64,000 bases of DNA from an uncultured Kordiimonas sp. (GTDB lineage Bacteria > Pseudomonadota > Alphaproteobacteria > Sphingomonadales > Kordiimonadaceae). Positions 9,824 through 18,557 of the stretch are shown piece by piece. Within the stretch, counting starts at the first letter, position 1, and each line of letters begins with the position of its first letter. A program made the translations under genes and the position numbers. The notes below the pieces were generated by a model. That model did no database searches and was not told the origin of the DNA. It worked only from the letters and a program-made list of their open reading frames with translations. Location of the stretch: the NCBI GenBank assembly GCA_947500295.1, contig CANMRM010000002.1, forward strand, positions 248,001 to 312,000, in the 5' to 3' direction.

Positions 9824-10759
9824 ATGCGCAGCGCACTCTTGGCCACTTCGGCCCTATTCTTAACAGCCTCTGTGCCATTGGCGGCATTTGGTGATCACCA
9901 GTTAGTCACCAGTACCGATCCAAGCGGCTGTATCCTTGAACATGTGGCTGCCGACTCTGCTCGCAGTCACTATCAGAATGATGGCCTGCTTGCTGATGGC
10001 ACGGGCATTGCCATTGGCTGGGACGACGGCGAAGGCGGGCGTGGTACCGACCTCCTTGACCTCACCACATGGCAGCGGACTGCCCTGCATAGGGCACTCG
10101 ATAATGGCGCAACCTTTTCGCCAGACGGCAAATGGATCGTAAACGCGGTTTCTGTTGCCGACAATAACACCGATATTGCCCTTATCGATCGTACTACAGG
10201 CGAGCTAACCTATATTCTCGCTCATGAGGCATGGGACTGGCTACCATCCTTCAGCCCCGACGGTACGCAGATCCTGTTCAACAGCTATCGAGGCGGTACC
10301 TCCGACGTATATCTCTATACTATTGCAAGCGGCGAATTGGAGCAGCTGACAAGTAATCCGACGTACGAGGCCCATGCGAAGTTTTCCCCTGACGGCAAGT
10401 TCATCCTGTATCACGAGCAGGTTGAGGGCGCGAACTTCAATGTTAACCTGATGGACTTGGAAACAGGAACGGTCAGGGCACTCACCACCAGCCCGCGCGA
10501 GGAAAGCTACCCGAGCTGGTCACCCGATGGACGCTACATTGCCTATGCCGACGACAGAGACCAGGAACCCGGCAAACCCGACATCTTCATTATGGACCTG
10601 GAAGGCAATGTCGTCGGCCGTGTCACGAATCACCCGGAGAAAGACGCCTATCCTTTCTGGTCGCCAGACGGTAAATATCTGTATTTCAACAGTCATCGTG
10701 ATGGCGGCGGTGTCTACCGTGCGGCCATGACCGACATTGCCCACTGCAAGCAGCCTTGA
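9824..10759 (+). CDS. Exported TolB-like PD40 beta-propeller protein
   Basis: A 311-residue protein with a signal peptide (hydrophobic 4-22, cleavage likely just before DHQLV) followed by a WD40-like (PD40) propeller. Five blades show the repeat core FSPDGK or variants: TFSPDGKWI, SFSPDGTQILF, KFSPDGKFILY, SWSPDGRYIAY and FWSPDGKYLYF. This is the fold of the TolB propeller, but the TolB N-terminal domain is missing, so it is not TolB. A periplasmic binding role is the likely general function; partner unknown. The ATG at 9824 has GGGGGAAA before it. It is 45 bases upstream of the DUF417 gene and probably cotranscribed with it and the LytTR regulator. Confidence 0.82.
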   Translation: MRSALLATSALFLTASVPLAAFGDHQLVTSTDPSGCILEHVAADSARSHYQNDGLLADGTGIAIGWDDGEGGRGTDLLDLTTWQRTALHRALDNGATFSPDGKWIVNAVSVADNNTDIALIDRTTGELTYILAHEAWDWLPSFSPDGTQILFNSYRGGTSDVYLYTIASGELEQLTSNPTYEAHAKFSPDGKFILYHEQVEGANFNVNLMDLETGTVRALTTSPREESYPSWSPDGRYIAYADDRDQEPGKPDIFIMDLEGNVVGRVTNHPEKDAYPFWSPDGKYLYFNSHRDGGGVYRAAMTDIAHCKQP

Positions 10760-10804
10760 CCACGCCTTGAAATGCCAGCACTCTCCCACCCGAGGGAGGA
10801 AAGT

Positions 10805-11635
10805 ATGTCATCACTAATTTCGCGCCTGATGCCATCAGCATCCGGTGCGCATCTGTTTGCTGTGTTGTCGTTGGCAGGCCTGTTCATCTGGTTTGGTCTA
10901 ATCAATCTGTCAGGCCTCACCGACGGTGCCATAGCGCGCTGGGTAGATGCACACCCGCTTGCCGCAATGAAGCCGCACAAAAGTTTGATTGCGATCATAC
11001 TTGGCGGCCTGCAATTGGCAGCTGGGGCAATGATTGCCATTTATGCCGTGCCCCAGCGGTTTAAGAGACTGAGCTATGGCATAATTGCCCTTCTATCGCT
11101 CGGGTCCCTGAGCTTGCTGGTCACCAATCCGGTGTGGATGAACAGCCTGGGTGGATTCCCTGCAATTGGCACTGGGCAAGGTCTGATCAAATACATCACC
11201 GTTCTTGGCGTTGCTCTCTGGTTCCTTGGCGCAAAAGGTGCGCGAGAAATCATGCTTGTTGGCCTGATTGTTGTGCTGGGCTGGATCGGCGCGATGAAGT
11301 TTACCGGACCGGAAGCTGACGGCGTTTGGCCGCTTTTAACTTCCAGTCCTGTCTTCAACTGGTGGATCACTGATTTTGGCAAGCAAATGGCCTCCAATGT
11401 CATCGGGGTCATTGAACTTGCAACGGTCCTTTTGCTGACAGGTTATTGGTGGAACAGGCGTGCCTATGAAGCTGGTTTGCTGCTCGCAGGCGTTACGTTC
11501 ATTGTCACATTATCTTTCCTGGTTACGTTTGCGACCAGTTGGTCTGGTGGTTTTCCGTATCTGTCGAGCACGGGTCACTTCTTGATGAAAGACGCCATAT
11601 TGCTCGCCGCCGTGTTTATTCTCTATCGCGACTGA
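10805..11635 (+). CDS. Double-length DUF417 (YkgB-like) membrane protein
   Basis: A 276-residue polytopic membrane protein. Two halves resemble each other and DUF417/YkgB: repeat 1 (about 17-142) has LFIWFGLINLSG ... GGFPAIGTGQGLIKY ... ALWFL, and repeat 2 (about 148-275) has VVLGWIGAMKFTG ... GGFPYLSSTGHFLMKD ... AVFIL. YkgB itself is a single unit of roughly 190 residues. The function of DUF417 is unknown; one E. coli member is linked to hypochlorite resistance. Start at 10805 is set by GGGAGGAA. The LytTR regulator begins eight bases after the stop, so the two are probably a functional pair. DUF417 assignment of the second half is good; of the first half it is my inference from the internal match. 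Confidence 0.72.
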   Translation: MSSLISRLMPSASGAHLFAVLSLAGLFIWFGLINLSGLTDGAIARWVDAHPLAAMKPHKSLIAIILGGLQLAAGAMIAIYAVPQRFKRLSYGIIALLSLGSLSLLVTNPVWMNSLGGFPAIGTGQGLIKYITVLGVALWFLGAKGAREIMLVGLIVVLGWIGAMKFTGPEADGVWPLLTSSPVFNWWITDFGKQMASNVIGVIELATVLLLTGYWWNRRAYEAGLLLAGVTFIVTLSFLVTFATSWSGGFPYLSSTGHFLMKDAILLAAVFILYRD

Positions 11636-11643
11636 AGCTCACA

Positions 11644-12501
11644 ATGGCAGCTTCTGACGGCAACACTGATACCCTACGGCGCACTTATGAAGTGGGCTTT
11701 TGGGTCGTCTACTTCTTTACAACCGCAACTATCGGCGCCACGTCAGTGCTGATGGAATATGCGCGCGATGAACGCACTCTTGCCACGTATGAACCTTTCT
11801 TATGGGAATACTCCAGCGGGCTCTGCACCCTCCTGTTAATTCCGGCCCTTGTCACGCTGGAACGACGATTTCCCTTTTCCGAAGAAAGCTGGCGCCGTGT
11901 TCTACCAATCCACCTGTTCGCCACACTGCCGTTTTCGCTTCTGCACGTCGGTGGCATGGTAGCTATCAGAAAAGCAGGTTATGCGATTGCCGGTTCTCGA
12001 TACGATTTCGGCAATGTTGCAATCGAGCTGTTTTACGAGTGGCGCAAAGATGCGCTCACCTACTTCTTCATTTTGGCAGTCATCTATGCCTACAGATTCT
12101 ATAGAGCTGGCCGTCATGGCAAAGCTTCATTTGAAAACACATCGGCCAGCAGCATCAAGCCTCAAAGATTCGCGATCAAACGCGGCCAAGATACCTTTCT
12201 TGTTGCAGTTTCGGACATCGATTGGATCGAATCAGCCGGTAACTACGTCATACTACACTGTGGGGCAGCTAATTACATGATGCGCGCAACAATGAAGTCT
12301 ATTGCCGACCAACTGGATGAGGCGAGTTTTGTTCGGGTGCACAGGTCGGCGATTGTCAACCTTGAACGATTGGAATCCCTCATGCCGGAGCCTAGCGGCG
12401 ATGGCAATCTGCGGCTAAAAGGTGACCTAACGGTGCGCTTCAGCCGGCGATACCGCGAAGCGCTGCTGGAAAAACTGGCTCAAGCCGGTATTGGCGTCTA
12501 G
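11644..12501 (+). CDS. Membrane-anchored LytTR-domain transcriptional regulator
   Basis: A 285-residue one-component regulator. Four hydrophobic segments (about 15-40, 51-72, 86-108, 137-153) anchor it in the inner membrane; a short linker leads to a LytTR DNA-binding domain (about 174-280) with the typical DIDWIESAGNYVILH and SFVRVHRSAIVNL. There is no receiver domain, so control must come from the membrane part or a partner. The start at 11644 is eight bases after the DUF417 stop, with only a weak GAAG as ribosome site, consistent with translational coupling. LytTR proteins bind paired imperfect repeats; the obvious candidate targets are its own cluster and the following PQQ dehydrogenase gene. 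Confidence 0.86.
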   Translation: MAASDGNTDTLRRTYEVGFWVVYFFTTATIGATSVLMEYARDERTLATYEPFLWEYSSGLCTLLLIPALVTLERRFPFSEESWRRVLPIHLFATLPFSLLHVGGMVAIRKAGYAIAGSRYDFGNVAIELFYEWRKDALTYFFILAVIYAYRFYRAGRHGKASFENTSASSIKPQRFAIKRGQDTFLVAVSDIDWIESAGNYVILHCGAANYMMRATMKSIADQLDEASFVRVHRSAIVNLERLESLMPEPSGDGNLRLKGDLTVRFSRRYREALLEKLAQAGIGV

Positions 12502-12534
12502 GCTATCCCACCTGCCCCCTTATCACATCTCCTC

Positions 12535-12590
12535 CACCGGCAATCACAAAAAACCGGATTGCCGTTCCAATCAATCTTAACCTGCCGGTG
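12535..12590 (+). promoter_or_regulatory. Mutually exclusive hairpins before the PQQ dehydrogenase
   Basis: CGGCAATC at 12538-12545 can pair perfectly with GATTGCCG at 12557-12564. The overlapping CACCGGCA at 12535-12542 can instead pair perfectly with TGCCGGTG at 12583-12590. Both cannot form at once. The site is between the lytTR stop and the dehydrogenase start at 12619. It may be a weak terminator plus alternative fold, or chance. Confidence 0.35.
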
Positions 12591-12618
12591 TGACTGATGG
12601 AAATTGGGAGTTGACGAT

Positions 12619-14574
12619 ATGCGTACTAGGTTTTTTGCAGTTGCACTAAGTTTCTGTGCAACCTCGGCATGGGCGCAAAACGACCCCGAAGTCCGGGGCG
12701 GTTGGCACCATTACGGTGGCTCACTTGCCGGAAATAGAAATCTGAGTTCAGCGAGCATCACACCGGAGAGGGTATCATCCCTGGCACCCGCATGGGAGTT
12801 CCAGACCGGGGATACGACGGACGGCAACGAGTTTGGTGGTCGTCCGTCGCGGTTTCGGGCAACGCCCATCATGGTCGAAGGGAGGCTATTTTTTTCAACT
12901 GGTTACAATCGTGTCTTTGCACTGGATGCTGGAACTGGTGAAGAACTCTGGTCATACGACCCGAAGGTAGACTTCTCGCGCCCCTATTCAGAGATGTTCA
13001 CCTCCCGCGGCGTTGCGGTGTGGCGAGGTCGTCCTGATACACCACTGTCCGTGGCGTGCTCGGCCAGAATATTCATCGGAACGCTAGATGCTCGACTGAT
13101 TGCTCTGGACGCCGCTACCGGGCAGACTTGCAAGGACTTTGGCGACAGCGGTGAAATAGACCTGTCCAAAGGAATCCCGCGCTACCGCGTTTTGGACTAT
13201 TCGGTCACCTCACCTCCTATAGTAATGGGCGATGTCGTTATCGTCGGTTCGTCAATCGGAGACAATGGGGCTGCAAATCTGGAGCCCGGCTTTGTTCGCG
13301 CCTACAACGTACTGTCTGGCAAGTTGATTTGGGCTTGGGACCCAATTCCCCGGGAACCAAATAGTCCGGGCGCAGAAACTTGGCTAAATGGAGCTGCCGC
13401 TGAGACTGGCGGCGCCAACGTGTGGAGCATCATGGCCGGAGACCCGGAGCGCGACATCGTTTACCTGCCAACCACGTCGCCCTCCCCCGATTTTTACGGT
13501 GGCAAGCGCCTCGGGAATAATGCCTTCGCAAACTCCATAGTTGCCCTTAAGGCTTCTAGCGGCGAATTCATCTGGGGATACCAGACCGTTCGCCATGACC
13601 TGTGGGACCTCGACCTGGCAGCGCAGCCTCTTCTATTCGATTTCACAACACCTGAAGGAACAGTTGTCCCAGCCATCGCCCAAGCCACCAAAATGGGGTT
13701 CGTTTTTGTGTTAAACAGAGAAACGGGTCAGCCTTTGCACCCTGTTACAGAACGCGCAGTACCGCAAACCGATGTCGCTGGTGAACAAACTGCCAGCCAT
13801 CAAAAATTCCCGAAAATTCAGCTACATGAAACTGATGCTCGCCCACTCAAGTTGTGGCAGTTTTCCGAAGACCATGTTGCGGCCTGCACGCGCATGCTAA
13901 AGGATGTACGATATGAAGGGTTGTTCACCCCGCCCAGTTTGGAGGGAACACTTCTTTACCCAGGCAACGGCGGCGGCACAAACTGGGGCTCGATGGCATA
14001 CGACAAGACCAGTGAAATTGCCTACCTGACGGTTAACCGTCTACCAACCATCGTTAAATTGATCCCGCGAAGGGGTTTTAACTCTGCCCGCAGACGAGGA
14101 ACATTAAATGGATTTGCGGCTCAATACACTTCCCAGTCCGGCACTCCGTTTGGGATGGCCCGAAGGAATTTGCAGAACCCAGTCAATGGTTTACCGTGTC
14201 TTGAGGGACCATGGGCGACACTTGTTGCCGTCAACCTGAATAGCGGCGACGTTGTCTGGGAAATTCCAGCAGGAACAATAAAAGGCCTAAAACCACCTGC
14301 CGACAGGTGGGGAGCCTACGCTTCCGGTGGCCCCATAGTCACGGCAGGAGGTGTCGTGTTTCTCGCCACGCCCACAGACCGGGCTCTCCGGGCATATGAA
14401 GGAAAAACAGGCTCGCTCATCTGGGAGAACTTTTTGCCCGCCGGCGCTCATGCCACTCCCATGGCCTATCGCCACAAGGGGTACGATTATGTCGTTATCA
14501 CTGCCGGTGACCAACTTGCTGAAGGGCATGGAAGAGGAGACCATGTCATCGCATTTCGACTGAAAGCAGATTAA
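12619..14574 (+). CDS. Periplasmic PQQ-dependent dehydrogenase (glucose-dehydrogenase type)
   Basis: A 651-residue quinoprotein. A signal peptide ending in SAWAQ (about 1-20) sends it to the periplasm; the rest is an eight-bladed PQQ propeller with the usual opening WHHYGGSLAGNRNLSS and the active-site region HDLWDLDLAAQP, whose Asp corresponds to the catalytic base in this family. No adjacent Cys-Cys pair of methanol/ethanol dehydrogenases and no CxxCH haem site are present, and there are no N-terminal membrane helices, so it looks like the soluble counterpart of membrane glucose/polyol dehydrogenases. Substrate and electron acceptor are unknown, and no pqq biosynthesis genes are in the window. 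ATG 12619 is chosen over a TTG five codons upstream because GGGAG sits eight bases before it. Confidence 0.85.
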   Translation: MRTRFFAVALSFCATSAWAQNDPEVRGGWHHYGGSLAGNRNLSSASITPERVSSLAPAWEFQTGDTTDGNEFGGRPSRFRATPIMVEGRLFFSTGYNRVFALDAGTGEELWSYDPKVDFSRPYSEMFTSRGVAVWRGRPDTPLSVACSARIFIGTLDARLIALDAATGQTCKDFGDSGEIDLSKGIPRYRVLDYSVTSPPIVMGDVVIVGSSIGDNGAANLEPGFVRAYNVLSGKLIWAWDPIPREPNSPGAETWLNGAAAETGGANVWSIMAGDPERDIVYLPTTSPSPDFYGGKRLGNNAFANSIVALKASSGEFIWGYQTVRHDLWDLDLAAQPLLFDFTTPEGTVVPAIAQATKMGFVFVLNRETGQPLHPVTERAVPQTDVAGEQTASHQKFPKIQLHETDARPLKLWQFSEDHVAACTRMLKDVRYEGLFTPPSLEGTLLYPGNGGGTNWGSMAYDKTSEIAYLTVNRLPTIVKLIPRRGFNSARRRGTLNGFAAQYTSQSGTPFGMARRNLQNPVNGLPCLEGPWATLVAVNLNSGDVVWEIPAGTIKGLKPPADRWGAYASGGPIVTAGGVVFLATPTDRALRAYEGKTGSLIWENFLPAGAHATPMAYRHKGYDYVVITAGDQLAEGHGRGDHVIAFRLKAD

Positions 14575-14635
14575 CTTTTGCATCCCGTTGTTACGCCACT
14601 AAACTGAATGTCATTCGGTAACCGGGGAAAGCGCA

Positions 14636-15970
14636 ATGGGTTTCAGGCAGCTGCAACAGACTGAAGTTTCAAGACGGAGTATTATGAGGCAAGGAATAGC
14701 CTCCGGCCTTGCGCTATTGGTTGGAAGCAACAGCTTTCCCGCTGGCGCTTCTCTCCGCGAAACTTTGCCAAATCGCCCCAAAATGGACGCCGCCCAAAAC
14801 GAGGCCTACTGGCGGACCGTAGCGGGCCAGTATGGAGTAACCAATGACGTAGTTAATTTGGAAAACGGTTATTGGGGCATAATGGCCCAGCCAGTTCTGG
14901 CGGAGTATCAGCGATTGAGTGCATGGATTAACAGGGAAAACACCAATTTTGCACGCTTTCACTGGGGTGAAACCAACGAGAAACTGCACGACGCCGTTGC
15001 CAATTTCCTTGGTGTTGATCGCGATGAGATCGTTTTAACACGCGGTGCAACCGAAGCTCTTCAGGCGTTGATTGGCGGCTATAACAAACTGCAGCCTGGG
15101 GACACCGTACTCTACGCGGACCTTGACTATTCCGAAATGAAAAACGCCATGCGCTGGCTTGCTGATCGGCGCGGCGTAAACCCCGTCAAAGTCAATTTCC
15201 CGGAACCAGCACCGGACCAGCCGCTGTCAGAGGAACGCATTCTTTCGTTTTATGAACGAGCCATGGACGCCAACCCAAAAACCCGGCTGCTTCTGCTGAC
15301 GCACCTGAACAACTGGACAGGGCTCATCATTCCAGTCGCAAAAATTGCAGAGATGGCCCGTGCGCGCGGTATAGACGTCATTCTGGATGCCGCTCATTCT
15401 GTGGGCCAGGTTGACTTCAGGATAAACGAAATGGGCTGCAACTATGTAGGCGTAAATCTGCACAAATGGGTCGGTGCACCGATCGGCTGCGGCGTCATCT
15501 ACATTAAAAACGGGTACACAAGTGACATAGACACATACATGGGTCGCAACCCTCACTCCGACAGAGTTAGCGACCGTATTGACACGGGCACCCTGAATTT
15601 TGCCGCACATATGGCGATACCGGCTGCCATCCAGTTTCACGAGCAAATAGGCACAGCCCTCAAGGAAGCACGCTTGCGATACCTGAGGGACGTGTGGGTG
15701 CAAAGTGCTCGCAGGCTGGAAGGGCTGACCGTTTTGACACCCGATGATCCTTCGATGGTGGCGGGCCTTACTTCTTTTCGCCTGAAAGGGGTGACAACAA
15801 CCGAAGCAAACAATGCACTGATGCGCCGGCTGGCTGAAGAGTTTGGCATCCTGACAACACGCAGGACCGGGCCCGCTGCAGGTGACTGTATTCGGGTTAC
15901 CCCGTCTTTTTACAACAGTGTCGAGGATGTTGAAAAACTAGCGGCGGCACTCAAAAAAATAGCAGCTTAA
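14636..15970 (+). CDS. Class V aminotransferase-fold PLP enzyme with Tat signal
   Basis: A 444-residue fold-type I PLP enzyme resembling isopenicillin-N epimerase and cysteine-desulfurase-like proteins. The PLP site reads DAAHSVGQVDF (Asp251, His254) and the Schiff-base lysine is Lys277 in VNLHKWVGAP. The N-terminus has a twin-arginine motif SRRSIMR (Arg13-Arg14) followed by a hydrophobic stretch and PAGAS, a Tat signal that would export the folded, cofactor-loaded enzyme. No desulfurase-type catalytic cysteine loop is visible, so sulfur transfer is unlikely. ATG 14636 has GGGGAAAG before it. It follows the exported PQQ enzyme by 61 bases and may act with it in the periplasm; the substrate is unknown. 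Confidence 0.82.
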   Translation: MGFRQLQQTEVSRRSIMRQGIASGLALLVGSNSFPAGASLRETLPNRPKMDAAQNEAYWRTVAGQYGVTNDVVNLENGYWGIMAQPVLAEYQRLSAWINRENTNFARFHWGETNEKLHDAVANFLGVDRDEIVLTRGATEALQALIGGYNKLQPGDTVLYADLDYSEMKNAMRWLADRRGVNPVKVNFPEPAPDQPLSEERILSFYERAMDANPKTRLLLLTHLNNWTGLIIPVAKIAEMARARGIDVILDAAHSVGQVDFRINEMGCNYVGVNLHKWVGAPIGCGVIYIKNGYTSDIDTYMGRNPHSDRVSDRIDTGTLNFAAHMAIPAAIQFHEQIGTALKEARLRYLRDVWVQSARRLEGLTVLTPDDPSMVAGLTSFRLKGVTTTEANNALMRRLAEEFGILTTRRTGPAAGDCIRVTPSFYNSVEDVEKLAAALKKIAA

Positions 15971-15974
15971 CTTA

Positions 15975-16409
15975 CTACTTTTTTGTCAGTTTCTCCATCA
16001 GAATTTCCGGAGACTTGACAGGACTATATCCAAACGCTTCATAGAGCCTGTGTGCATCATTTGTGGCCAACATCTGCCGTCTCAATCCTTGTAGATCAGG
16101 ATATGCGGAGATGGTTTCCATCAGCAATTTACCAAGCCCCCGACCACGATATTCCGGGTCAATGAACACATCTGCCAGATAGGAAAATGTAGCCTTGTCT
16201 GTCACCAAACGCGCAACGCCTACAAGCGAGCCGTCATGATGGAATACGCCAAAAGACAGGGAGTTCCTGAAGGCTTTTTCCACCCGCTCGCGTTCGATAC
16301 CTTTTGACCAGTAAGCGTCTTGCGATAACCACTTGTGTATGAGTTCGAAATTCAGTCCAGCATACCCTACTTTAATGGCAAACTCATCAAAGTTCTCAAC
16401 GGCACTCAA
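15975..16409 (-). CDS. GNAT family N-acetyltransferase
   Basis: A small GNAT acetyltransferase. The acetyl-CoA binding motif A is DVFIDPEYRGRGLGKLLM, followed by LYEAFGYSP. The N-terminal GYAGLNFELIHKWLSQDAYW is shared with a widespread group of uncharacterised GNATs. The frame is open to an ATG at 16478, but that would lie 70 bases inside holC. A TTG at 16409 overlaps the holC stop (TTGA) and has GGGAG eight bases before it, giving 144 residues and a family-like N-terminus, so I start there. It is the last gene of the pepA-holC unit. Acceptor substrate unknown. Confidence 0.82.
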   Translation of the reverse strand: MSAVENFDEFAIKVGYAGLNFELIHKWLSQDAYWSKGIERERVEKAFRNSLSFGVFHHDGSLVGVARLVTDKATFSYLADVFIDPEYRGRGLGKLLMETISAYPDLQGLRRQMLATNDAHRLYEAFGYSPVKSPEILMEKLTKK

Positions 16410-16855
16410 GCTTTTTGCTCCCAGCCGCCCGTTTCCTTCTGTTGCCAATAGGAGATAGTCCACTCGCCGTCTTTCCAACGCTTCCAGTCAGCGCGCGCAG
16501 TTGCCACTATGTCTTCGTTGCGACCATCGAACATGTAGAGGCACCGGTCAAATGGCTCAAATTCAGCGTACGATGCTCCATCAACCAGAACCAAAACGGA
16601 CGCTGTGTTCGGATTGTTCTCTTCCGTAGTCAGGAAAAAAGTCTGGTCCTCGGGAAAGTCACAACCGCTTTTGTCATGCGGCAGAAAGCTTGCGGGATCG
16701 AAATCCCACAAAACTTTATCAAGGGTATCCATTGTAGCCTTATCGTTGGCTTTAACAACAGCTCGCAAACCTGCTTCAGCAACCTTCTGCATGAGCGTGG
16801 GCAACGCCTCTTCAAGCGTCTGCCGTTGCAAGTGATAAAAGCGGATGTCGTCCAA
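16406..16855 (-). CDS. holC: DNA polymerase III chi subunit
   Basis: HolC (chi) links the clamp-loader complex to single-strand-binding protein during replication. The 149-residue protein has the family N-terminus RFYHLQRQTLEEALPTLMQK and the conserved core LWDFDPASFLPH and NTASVLVLVDG, close in length to E. coli chi (147). It lies 11 bases after pepA, an association widespread in proteobacteria, and its stop overlaps the presumed TTG start of the GNAT gene. The alphaproteobacterial form is divergent, but size, motif order and location agree. Confidence 0.88.
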   Translation of the reverse strand: MDDIRFYHLQRQTLEEALPTLMQKVAEAGLRAVVKANDKATMDTLDKVLWDFDPASFLPHDKSGCDFPEDQTFFLTTEENNPNTASVLVLVDGASYAEFEPFDRCLYMFDGRNEDIVATARADWKRWKDGEWTISYWQQKETGGWEQKA

Positions 16856-16866
16856 CGAAGCGCCCC

Positions 16867-18336
16867 TTAGTGTTCGTAATTTTCTGCCACGAAGCGATCA
16901 AGCAGCCGAACACCAAAGCCGGTGCCACCCTTTTCAGACAATGGAAGGTCTTTCTCCGACCATACCGTGCCAGCGATATCAAGATGAACCCAAGGGACAT
17001 CATTTGTAAAACGCTTCAGAAACTGGGCGGCAGTAATGGAACCAGCTGCCGGTCCGCCAATGTTTTTCATGTCAGCGGTAGGGCAATCAATAAGCTTGTC
17101 ATAGTTTTCATGCAGCGGCATTCTCCAGACCTTGTCGCCGGTGTCCACACCTGCCTTTGCAAGCTGCGCGGAAAGCTCGTCACTGTCGCTGAACAGCCCG
17201 GCATGCTCGTTGCCAAGACTGGTGATTATGGCACCGGTAAGGGTTGCAAGGTCGATCATGAATTTTGGTTTGAAACGATCCTGCGTGTACCACATGGCAT
17301 CACAGAGCACCAAGCGCCCTTCGGCATCGGTATTGAGTATCTCAATGGTTTGCCCTGACATGCTGGTCACCACATCGCCAGGTCGCTGAGCCGTGCTGGA
17401 TGGCATGTTTTCGACAAGGCCAACGGTAGCAACGACATTGACCTTGGCTTTACGGCTCGCCAGCGCCTTTACAAGGCCAACAACAGTGCCCGCGCCGCCC
17501 ATGTCCCACTTCATTTGCTCCATGCCTGCGCCGGGCTTAAGCGAAATACCACCTGTGTCAAACGTCACGCCCTTTCCAACAAATGAAATCGGCTGATCGT
17601 CCTTTCCGGCACCGTTCCAGCGCATGATCACAAGCTGGCTTTCGAATGCGGATCCCTGCCCGACACCCAAAAGAGCATCCATGCCCAATTTTTTCATCTC
17701 TGACTCGCCGAGAACCTCAACATCGACGCCAAGGCTGGACAAACTCTTGATCTCGTCAGCGAAACTCTCGGGGTTCAGGATGTTCGCCGGCTCAGAAACC
17801 AAATCACGCGTAAAGAACACGCCGCCGGCCACTTTTTCGCGCAGTTGGTACTGCGCCGTGCAATCCTGGGGTTTCGCAACATGCAGTGTGATGCTTTGCA
17901 GCGTCGGCTTTTTACTCTCGGGCTCTTTGGTTCTGTATTTGTCGAAACGGTAGCTGCGTAGCAATGCGCCTTCTGCCAGAGAGACCGCATCCGCCTTATC
18001 CAGATCAACTACGATCGACGCCGCTTTGCTTCCACAATTTAGCAATGCCGCAGAAATTGAACCGCCAAGCGCCGTCCATTTCGCCTCATCGAATTCTTTC
18101 ACATCACCAACACCAACCAACAGTATTCGGTCAGCCGTCGATCCTGCCGGCGCAACAACTTCCAGAACCTGACCGTTGGCAGCAGAAAACCTGCTCACAT
18201 CCCGGGCTTTTGATAGCGCACCCGAAATTGCCGAGTCAGCGTCTGCTGCAAGACCGGAGAATGGTTTGTCCTTTTCGACCAAAAAAACGATTGCACCGCC
18301 ACTGGGCGATTCTAACGACGCGAAACTTATCTGCAT
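16867..18336 (-). CDS. pepA: Leucyl aminopeptidase (M17)
   Basis: PepA removes N-terminal residues from peptides using two metal ions; in some bacteria it also acts in site-specific recombination and regulation. The 489-residue protein keeps every catalytic residue: Lys255, Asp260, Lys267 and Asp278 in GKGVTFDTGGISLKPG and following, and Asp337, Glu339, Arg341 in NTDAEGRLVL, each offset by 15 from the E. coli enzyme. The N-terminal domain (1-165) is the variable M17 macrodomain-like part. GAGGGT precedes the ATG. It is divergent from lptD across 221 bases and heads the pepA-holC-GNAT unit. Confidence 0.96.
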   Translation of the reverse strand: MQISFASLESPSGGAIVFLVEKDKPFSGLAADADSAISGALSKARDVSRFSAANGQVLEVVAPAGSTADRILLVGVGDVKEFDEAKWTALGGSISAALLNCGSKAASIVVDLDKADAVSLAEGALLRSYRFDKYRTKEPESKKPTLQSITLHVAKPQDCTAQYQLREKVAGGVFFTRDLVSEPANILNPESFADEIKSLSSLGVDVEVLGESEMKKLGMDALLGVGQGSAFESQLVIMRWNGAGKDDQPISFVGKGVTFDTGGISLKPGAGMEQMKWDMGGAGTVVGLVKALASRKAKVNVVATVGLVENMPSSTAQRPGDVVTSMSGQTIEILNTDAEGRLVLCDAMWYTQDRFKPKFMIDLATLTGAIITSLGNEHAGLFSDSDELSAQLAKAGVDTGDKVWRMPLHENYDKLIDCPTADMKNIGGPAAGSITAAQFLKRFTNDVPWVHLDIAGTVWSEKDLPLSEKGGTGFGVRLLDRFVAENYEH

Positions 18337-18366
18337 GAGACCCTCAATCCTAGGTGAGTGGTGTGG

Positions 18367-18378
18367 CTGATCGATCAG
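18367..18378. repeat. Perfect 12-bp palindrome between pepA and lptD
   Basis: CTGATCGATCAG is a perfect palindrome 31 bases before the pepA start codon (minus strand), in the 221-base divergent region. It has operator geometry but no regulator can be named. The rest of this region shows one further short inverted repeat (TGCCA ... TGGCA near 18445) and nothing else recognisable. Confidence 0.35.
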
Positions 18379-18557
18379 TCATCACCTTTAGACTGATTTA
18401 ATGCCTCCATTCAATCTTGTTGGCAAGCCGCCGCCCTCGAAAATGCCATATTTTCTGGCAACAACGCCAAAAGTGACGAATGTTTGGTGATCGACAATTG
18501 CGATTGCTGCATAAGGTGGTTATCAAAGCATAAACAAATCAGAGACGAGACGCCCAA

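Noticed and set aside
9824-10759. TolB of the Tol-Pal system
   Set aside because: The PD40 blades match, but the TolB N-terminal domain is missing and no tolQ, tolR, tolA or pal genes are near.
12619-14574. Methanol/ethanol-type quinoprotein
   Set aside because: The vicinal Cys-Cys pair and a CxxCH haem motif are absent, so the glucose/polyol-type branch fits better.
14636-15970. A third cysteine desulfurase
   Set aside because: The fold is the same, but there is no catalytic cysteine loop and there is a Tat signal.
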